This document shows, piece after piece, positions 57,076 through 64,000 of a stretch of 64,000 nt of DNA; the first letter of the stretch is position 1, and every line of letters starts with the position of its first letter. The notes under the pieces were generated by a model, which had not been told where the DNA came from, did not search any database, and saw only the letters and a list, made by a program, of their open reading frames with translations. This DNA comes from Gautieria morchelliformis. Its lineage: Eukaryota; Basidiomycota; Agaricomycetes; Gomphales; Gomphaceae. Both the position numbers and the translations under genes were made by a program. Location: positions 1 through 64,000 of the forward strand of contig WHVA01000387.1 of NCBI GenBank assembly GCA_015179125.1, given 5' to 3'.

Positions 57076-59264
57076 ATGCTTTTCACTCTTTTGTCCTGCG
57101 TTCTAGCACTGTTTGCAGGCTGTGGTTAGTCTTTGTGCCACAAGTCATCCTTATTGACCCTAATGCTGATTAGGACGAACAGTCACTGCACGTTCCGACT
57201 CTTTCATTCCTTCACTATCTTTGAGGCAGGTAAATGCGTCAGCAATTGCCGAAGTGAGTGATCTGCCTCATCGTCACCTGCTCCCTTACCGGTTTCTCTA
57301 TTAAGTGCAATGCTCGATGCGCCAATTTCCAAGCACTGAGGGCCAACTGCACTACACCGCACTGTGGTTGTACGGTTTCATATCTTAGTACTCAAGGAAA
57401 TTGTCTGCAGTGTCAAACTGGCACACCTCAGGATGCGGCTACGGTTCAAATCCTTTTGGATAGTAAGTTTAACAAACAATAAGTATGCATGAATCACCAG
57501 TCTAATATTTGGTTGCAGCGGAAATATATCAGTGTCGTATGGAAGGGATCAAGGTTGAATTCCAGCTTGATCTCCCACCTGCGGCTGCGGCAATTGTAGA
57601 GAAGTTCCATCGTGATAGCGCATGTATGTGACAGTTATTCAATCCCGTGCTATATGGCCACTCACTCCACCTTTGGCAGTTCTCAGAAGAAGTCAGACTG
57701 CCTTCTTGACTTTGCAAGTCGTTGGCGGCCAGATTGGAATGCTTGTGATCCTTGTGTTTGCCGTGTTCTCTCGAAAAGTCTCCCGTGGCCCCGCATTTTT
57801 AAACTTCTGCATTACTTGGATATTTTCCAGTGTTATTTTCTCAATCTTGTTAGTATTCTTACATATGGGAAGGATTCCTTTGAGGAGACTCACCTTGTGC
57901 TTCTTCGCTCCGTCCATCCTTAGACTCTATCGTGGTACCGACGGCAACACTGTTATCAATTCACTGGGCGAAGTGTCACAGAATATATGTCTAGCACAAG
58001 CTGCACTAACCGAAGGTGCACAGGTTATGACGGCGTGTTCCACATTGGCACTCGTTATACAGGTATACTATCCACCGTCACCCCAGCCTTATTCTACTCA
58101 CGAGATTTCTTCTTCTTCTGTTAAAGCTCTGGCTCACTGTCCGTGAATCAATTCATGGCGATTCGCTCCATGGTATCAAGCAGAATCGTTGGATGACATG
58201 CGCGGTATGTTGTGATATCCGGAGATTTTTGTTCTCCTTCTCACCGTCATTTGGGCAGCTTGTTGTGACCCCATACATACTTTTCATCGCCTTTTCATTC
58301 CCTTCTGTTGTTGTGAGTCCCAATGAGGCGACCCTGGATATCTGCTCATAAATGACATAGGTCGGCATGGACCACATTGTTGTTAATGGCTCTTCCACTG
58401 AAAGAGCCATACCAGCAAACTTTTATTGTACGGTAATCCAGCTCAATTCCTTGTAAGCAATATGCCTCATCTTTTATCACGTGCATTGCACTAAATATCC
58501 GACTTCGCAGCGTTCAAGCTGTTTATGGCGCCACGCTTACGCTATTGATGATCACTATGGTTTTTGACGGTAAGACGCATAACCTCGAATGAACTTTCAC
58601 ACATGCTGATTTCATTCCATCAATTTGTCCCAATCAATGAAGTGCTTATCATAAGGGTCCTGTACGTGCACTGGATAGTCTTCCGAAGCTCAGACTACCA
58701 GGCGAAAAGCGTGGTCCCGGTTTCCATCTTATTGCGGGTTATGTTGTTCAGTTTCTATCGCGTTGTGATGGCAGTGTACGAATTTCTAATTGCAACACAC
58801 ATACGCGCTTTTGACTTTCAATGCCTACCTCTCCCTATAGTACGTATGGAGCTATCATAAATATGCCACCGGAAGCGACCGTGACCTCGATTCGAGAAGG
58901 CGAGACGCTTTCAGTTAACACCAGTATCCCGATTTGGGTTGATCTTCTACAAGCTGCTAGTACGTTGTCATCTGCTACGTCTTGTTTCTGCTGTACCAAA
59001 CGTATTTTCTAGTTCCCCTGGTTGGATTTCTTGCCCTCGGAGTTAGTAGGGTAAGTAGGGTAGCTGTGATGTTTTGTGAAGGTTTACCTAGATTAAATTT
59101 TTTTTTTTTTTGCATTCTAGGACATGATCAATTCCTTCATGTTCTGGCGCAGGCTCCGATCTAGTGACTCGCCACTACAGTCTGACGATGCTACGGGTGT
59201 CAGCACTCTTCCCAGCGCATGGCATGAAAAGTGGACAATCAAAGCGGATGCCATACCTGCTTGA
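57076..59264 (+). CDS. Putative seven-helix membrane protein, copy 2
   Basis: Paralogue of the gene at 52810, with the same exon order. Signal peptide MLFTLLSCVLALFAGC; cysteine-rich ectodomain near 57312-57460 (CNARCANFQALRANC, HCGCTVSYLSTQGNCLQC); then the shared block GTPQDAATVQILLD. Helices: GGQIGMLVILVFAVFSR; FLNFCITWIFSSVIFSIL; AQVMTACSTLALVIQ; TPYILFIAFSFPSVV; YGATLTLLMITMVFDG; VVPVSILLRVMLFSFYRVVM; FLVPLVGFLALGV. The tail begins DMINSFMFWRRLRS and ends at 59264. Most exons keep splice sites and frame. As in copy 1, the first splice after the signal peptide could not be settled. I cannot tell whether it is expressed. Confidence 0.62.
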
Positions 59265-60409
59265 CCGTCCCAAGAGGCTCGCCACTACCTACCTAGGGTA
59301 TTTCTGCATTCGGCATCCACCTTGTTCCAAACCACATGCGTGGATATGCCTGAACGGCTGGTCAACCGATCCGAAATACAGTGTGTTTCACCCCTTTCTC
59401 TCATGATCACCACACCATGTGTATATTTGTAACTTAAAAACGGGACAAAAAATGTGTTGTTGGCTTGCAGAACAGGTTCCTGCATACCCTGACATATCAC
59501 CATGCATTGAATAGATTTGATGGAGTCGTGCAGGTATTTTCAGACCTCTCTGATGAGGACCTAGGAGAAAAGATTGGCAACGTGGTTGAGGATGCCAATT
59601 GCTGGTTTGAAACAAGAACATACTCACCTGATGCAGATGGCAATGAGGAGATAGAGAACATCCTGTTGGGTGCATATATGCACCAGACTTCAAACCCAAT
59701 ATTTCCTTCATATATTGTTGTTTTTTTTCTTTTGATTTTGACCTGAAATTATGCTGACATTCAGCCTATGATTTAAAAAAAAAAAAATTTCTTGATTTTT
59801 TTCGAGCCTGTATTACTATCCCTTTTTATTTTCAGCCAAACTGACCCTTTATGGGTGGTTGTGGATGCTTTTGAGCTATGATGGTGGAACGAAGTTGAAG
59901 TTGGAGCTCAAAGCAATAGAGTAAGACTGAGTAAACCGAGTTCTTAGGGTAGTGAAGCTTGAGATAACCAGTCAAATGTCAACATGGGATACGTGGGTAC
60001 TAAGAGTCTCGGATATTTACATGCTAATTGGTCTCATCTTATATGTGTTTTTTCATTCTATATTTGGTTCGGTCAGAGTCTGTAAGGGGTTGGTGTTAGT
60101 AAGCTAGCCTGGTTCTTTACATTTGCCCTCCTTTGCTACAAGGTAGTGAACATCCAATTACCTGTGTGGATCAAATGTGAGTCACTAACCATGTTTTCTC
60201 AATCTGCAGTTTCCTGCATTTCATCAGCCATGCCACTGGTAGCTAATCCTGTGACACTGTTTATCAGCTCCTGTACTACATGTTCGAAGGCTCGTTGGTC
60301 AGTTGCCATTAGAGTAGTGTTTGGGGAAGTGGGTGACTTACCTGGCTCCTGGGTGCTTGCACCTGCAACCTGTTGGGGTGGCGTAGGTGTCAGGGGACAC
60401 CCTGTTTTC

Positions 60410-60580
60410 CATTTCCATTTCCGACACCACACCCAGTTCCGACTCCATTTCCGACTCCGCTTCCGGTTCCGATTCCATCTCCGCATCCGCTTTCGGGAAC
60501 GATTCCGCTTCTGGGAGAACTTCCACCAGTTCCGTTCGCCTTGCCAGTTCCACTCCAATTTCCGACTTCCGCCCCGGAAC
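60410..60580. repeat. Period-6 low-complexity tract
   Basis: Runs of ttccgactccatttccgact type hexamer-like units. One frame gives alternating Phe/Arg/His, the opposite strand gives Glu/Met/Ser-rich peptide such as EMESEPEAESEMESE. Confidence 0.75.
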
Positions 60581-60926
60581 AGTGTCGGAAATCAAGCGAC
60601 TCGCATAATAGGTGGCATCAAGGGTCGATCAAGGGTCAGGGGGATGCAGGGTTGATGGCGGGTGCCAAGTGTTGTCCCTGGCTGCGCAGCGTAGTATAAT
60701 ACGGGCTCGCTGACATTGGGGGTCCTTAGACTTTTCTCTTTGGATTTCCCCTTGTCAGGTGAGAACCCCCTCTCTTGTATGCTCTGTTTGTTTATACATA
60801 CTTTGGATTTCCCCTTGTCAGTTGTGTGGTAGTGTGATCTCCACGACTAGCCAGGGTTGCCCTTACAGTAGGTAAGGTAGAGGCAGCTAGGAACCGGCAC
60901 CCCCTTATGTAAGCCAGCAGGCCCAT

Positions 60927-61148
60927 TTGAAGAAATCCTATAAGAAATTACTCAAGATAGATAATTCATATATTTTGCCTAGAATCCAGCGTCATCAGCC
61001 TTACGGCTCCCTGCAGCAGCTTCCGATACCCAAGCAACCTTGGAATTCCATCTCCATGGATTTCATTGAGCAGTTGCTGGTGTCTTCAGGATTTACTGCA
61101 GGCTATCATTTGTTGCAAAGGATTTATTCAATTTCTCAAAGTTGGTAG
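60927..61148 (+). mobile_element. Ty3/gypsy integrase fragment
   Basis: The peptide RHQPYGSLQQLPIP followed by QPWNSISMDFIEQL is the well-known start of the integrase core in Ty3/gypsy (chromovirus-type) retrotransposons, where the D of MDF is the first catalytic acid. The frame breaks after about 70 residues, and neither LTRs nor other pol domains are seen nearby, so this is a relic. Confidence 0.8.
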
Positions 61149-61360
61149 AGGAGTTGTATTTACAAAGTTGGAGTGTCAAAAAAATTATACTTTTATTTCT
61201 ATATAGTTTTGGAGCTATTTGGAGCAACTTTTGATTTGCCAAGTGCATAGATTTTGCATGTCACATGACCCCATGTGACCTAGGCTAGCCTAAAAAATTT
61301 TTTTTTATATCTAAATATATTGCATTTCATTTGTATTTTTAAAACTAATTTTATTGTGAG

Positions 61361-64000
61361 TTTTTTTTTTTTTTTTTTTTTGTATCCAATTTTACGTCTA
61401 TTGGGGCATTGCCCTATGTTAGACGGTCAATACATGAGCTCAGACTAATTTTGGTTCCTTCCCCCCTTTCGCCCTCTATCTCTGCTTCTGCTCACTGGGT
61501 TGGACCCTGAGCATGTCCATGCTGGTGCGGGCGAGGTGATTGTTGCGCGAGTTGCAACGCGTTGTCATGGCGCTCCCTCCTCACTTCATCTCATCTTTCT
61601 GCCTCTCTGGGAGTATCATGTCTCATAGGGTGCCTCGAATCGTTGTGTGTCGTGGATGTACTTAAACAAGTGTTTCATCGCTCTGGGCTTCCCGAGGACC
61701 GTTTTTATTGATGCCGCTCCCCTGCGCAATCCTTTCTCCATCTCTCTTCTCTGTGTACTGTACGCAGGGCACCTGAATAGATAGTGGTGCACTGTTTCGT
61801 TGGCTCTCCTACAGGCCGGACATGTCGGCGAGGTCGCTTTGCCGATCTTATGCAGGTGTTTGTTGAGTCTGATGTGTCCCGTTCTCAATTGCACTAGCAG
61901 GCTGGCGTGCCGCCGTGGCATGTCTTTGGTGAGCTTGGCGAACGCTACGGATGGCATGGAGGGTCAATCTCATGTGAGGTTCGAGCGCGTGGGGACTTGC
62001 AAAAATTTCTCTGGCTCTCTGTTTGATCTCCTTCTGGTGTCGCTGGATCTCGGCCGTCTTGCTGACAGGCAGCACTCCCCTACATTCGATTGGGATGAAC
62101 CTCTCCTCGCTAGATTCTCCTCTCGCAGCTCTCTTTGCCTCCTCGTCTGCTCGCTCGTTGCCTGTTACGCCCTCGTGTCCCAGAACCCACCTCATCAGTA
62201 TGGTCGTCCCTGGTTGCTGCTGTGCGACTCCTTCGATCTGTCTGTGAAGGGCGTTGATTAGATACTGTCCTGGGGTCGATTTCTCCTTTCTCGTGGTGAG
62301 GATTGCCGCCTGGTTGTCCGTAGCGATGACATATTTTCGTCCCCTTTCCGTGTTGAGTAGCTTGGTGCCCATCGTGGCTCCCACTAGTTCGGCCTCGAAG
62401 ACCGTGTGCTCCTGGTCTGTCCCCATGTACAGTCAGACTACTGTGACCTCTCTTCCTCCTCTGTACAGTACCGCCGCCGCTCCTACTCCACCCTCTATGC
62501 TCGAGCCGTCTGAGTATATCATGACATCTGCTGACTCCGTTCCTATCTCCTCAATCGCCTGGTCTTTGTTGCGCGCAATTCGGGTCTTGAACGCCGGGGA
62601 CCATTTGGGGCCATAAACAACGGTGTGTACTTTTTCCATTCTGTGAGGCTGAATTCCAGTGGCATGTAGGATTTCGTGGAGGGGTGTCCTGTGCCTCTTG
62701 ATGTATCGTTCGGCCGCTTTGCGGACTCTCGTTGCGAGTGGATGGGTGTCGGGTAGGCAGGCCAGCCGTATCGCTGCTCTGTGGATCATTTTTGCGACTA
62801 GCAGTGGGAACGGCAGTAGGTTGGCGTGTGCGTCGAGGGTGTCAGTAGCCGTTGTCCTCATGGCTCCTGTTATGGTGAGTGCCGCTTGCCGTTGGACTCG
62901 TGCTAACTTGTTGATATGCCCCTTGGTCCCCTTGGTGCGCTCAGATTCTAGGATAAGGAAGACGTCAGCTGCGTAAAGCATTCGAGGGATTGCAACCGCT
63001 AAGTAGTATTTTCGCATGTGCTTAGCTGTAGCCCCTCTCGTCTGCTTTGTCATTCTCTTGTACTGGTTGATGTACGCGTCGCCTTTTTTGAGCGCGTGGT
63101 GCACCTGTTGTTTGAATCGCAGCTCTTGATCCATGACGACGCCGAGGAACTTGTGTGTCTCTGTGGGTTTGACGACGTGCTGGCCTATTCTGATGGAGGG
63201 TCTCGTTGCTGGTCTAGTCTTTCTGGGTCTTGTGGGGTCTTTTTCCCGTCGCCTGGTAAGTCCCATTAGGCCGAACTTCTCTACTGCGAAGCTGCAGTCG
63301 TGGTCTTGGGCCCAGCTCAGTGCGCCTTCCGGTCTTGCCATGATGTCGGTCAGTTTGTCGAAGGCCTCTGCTAGGTCAGCTCCTACTGCGGTGATGGTGG
63401 TGTCGTCGATGAACCCGACGCAGTCTTCCCCTCTCTCACGCTGTACGATCTCTATGAGGTCACTGTTGTAAAACTGGTAGGCTATGGCCGAGAGGGGGCA
63501 CCCTTGGTCCATGCCCCATGCTATCAGCCTTGGCTCTGTAGCGTAATCGTCAAAACTCAGCGTGGTGAGTCTTCCTTCCACTTTTCTGCGAATCCATCTA
63601 GTGTACTCGGCTGGTATCCCTCTCCGACGCATGTTGTGGATCAATCGGTCAAGCACTATGCTGGGGAAAGCTCCCTTGATGTCCAAGTACAGCACCCCCA
63701 GCACTTTGCCTCGCCGCCACGCTTCTTTAGCGGCTCCCACTACATAGTGTAGAGCGTCAGTTGTTGTGCGTCCCGGTCTGCACCCGTAGTGGTTATCTGG
63801 CAACAGGAAATGTTTCTCCGCCATTTTCACTAGGTCTTCGGCGACGCAAGCTGAGAGGACTTTCCCTAGCGTGTCCAGCAGTGCGATAGGTCGGTATGCT
63901 CCAGGTATCGTGTAGTCGGCCTTTCCCGGCTTGCGCAGGACCCTTGTAATAGAGTCTTTCCATTCGGCCGGGTATGTCTCGAGGCTGAAGGTTGCTCTAA
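61361..64000 (-). mobile_element. LINE-type retrotransposon, 5' end beyond window
   Basis: A non-LTR element on the minus strand. Its 3' end is marked by a 21-nt T run (61361-61381 on +), which is the poly(A) tail of the element. Coding sequence (61616-64000) enters from the right edge. It is damaged by a stop and by frame changes, so this copy looks inactive. Confidence 0.85.
61616..64000 (-). pseudogene. LINE ORF2-type reverse transcriptase with RNase H, damaged
   Basis: Open from the window edge through the reverse transcriptase: RKPGKADYTIPGAYRPIALL, the palm motifs YLDIKGAFPSIVLDRL and GMDQGCPLSA, and FIDDT in place of the usual YADD. Then the thumb and an RNase H domain (MIYSDGSS, FEAELVGA, ATDNQAA, GHEGVTGNERADEEAK). 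A TGA at 62433-62435 interrupts RNase H between VTVV and LYMGT, where the frame is otherwise continuous; CGA-to-TGA is the simplest cause. Near 61955-62010 the frame shifts at least once before the last ORF (61616-61957), which holds PRRHASLLVQLRTGH and the C-terminal zinc knuckle CPACRRANETVHHYLFRC. RNase H plus a C-terminal knuckle fits Tad1-like elements, but the clade is uncertain. Confidence 0.88.

Larger units (their letters stand above)
59265..61360. other. Repeat-rich DNA with retroelement remains
   Basis: No intact gene. An ORF at 59465-59746 (with SDLSDEDLGEKIGNVVEDAN) is unrecognised and may be transposon-derived. 60410-60580 is low-complexity, built on a ttccga/ctcc period. A Ty3/gypsy integrase fragment lies at 60927-61148. 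Short A and T runs are frequent. Confidence 0.5.

Noticed and set aside
52810..59264. Mating-type pheromone receptor (Ste3) pair
   Set aside because: Ste3 proteins lack a signal peptide and Cys-rich ectodomain, and no pheromone precursor ending in a CaaX motif was seen nearby.

Overview
The window is nuclear DNA from a basidiomycete fungus, almost certainly an agaricomycete. Genes are broken by many short introns (mostly 42-72 nt, GT-AG, often with a CTGAC or CTAAC branch site), genes lie on both strands without operons, and several families are typical of mushroom-forming fungi: a BTB protein, the fungal DDE integrase-core family, a Rieske-containing nitrite reductase and a LINE-type retroelement. 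I rebuilt exon joins by hand from frame, splice sites and remembered family sequence; I ran no searches.

Layout. 0-6.4 kb: a GC-rich minisatellite, a decayed DDE integrase-core gene (-), a BTB protein (+), then a 1 kb stretch packed with eight unrelated hairpins. 6.4-14.7 kb: an unknown ORF (+), TFIIF beta (-), a flavin monooxygenase (-) and a mitochondrial PPR-like protein (-). 16.2-24.9 kb: a chromodomain protein with a tandemly duplicated exon (-), the ribosome export adaptor NMD3 (-) and the plasma-membrane proton ATPase PMA1 (-). 26.3-28.9 kb: a mitochondrial TPR protein resembling Mgr3 (+) and SEC62 (-). 30.2-36.6 kb: the ER folding sensor UGGT in about 30 exons (-). 36.9-38.7 kb: a FYVE-SAP-RING ubiquitin ligase (-). 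38.7-41 kb: a segmental duplication whose right copy belongs to an unknown serine-rich gene (+). 41.7-46.7 kb: assimilatory nitrite reductase (-). 47.5-49.7 kb: the SNARE TLG1 (+) and a small KEN-box protein (-). 49.7-52.8 kb: GC-rich DNA without a convincing gene. 52.8-59.3 kb: two tandem paralogues of a putative seven-helix membrane protein with a cysteine-rich ectodomain (+). 59.3-64 kb: repeat-rich DNA with a Ty3/gypsy integrase fragment and a damaged LINE running off the window end (-).

Functional view. Most intact genes are housekeeping genes spanning transcription (TFIIF), ribosome export (NMD3), secretion and ER quality control (SEC62, UGGT, TLG1), ion transport (PMA1), ubiquitin signalling and nitrogen assimilation. 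They do not form one pathway. The less ordinary material is the hairpin array at 4.2-5.2 kb, the paired seven-helix proteins, the chromodomain exon duplication, the CpG-to-TpG decay of the integrase gene and the GC-AG intron in TLG1.
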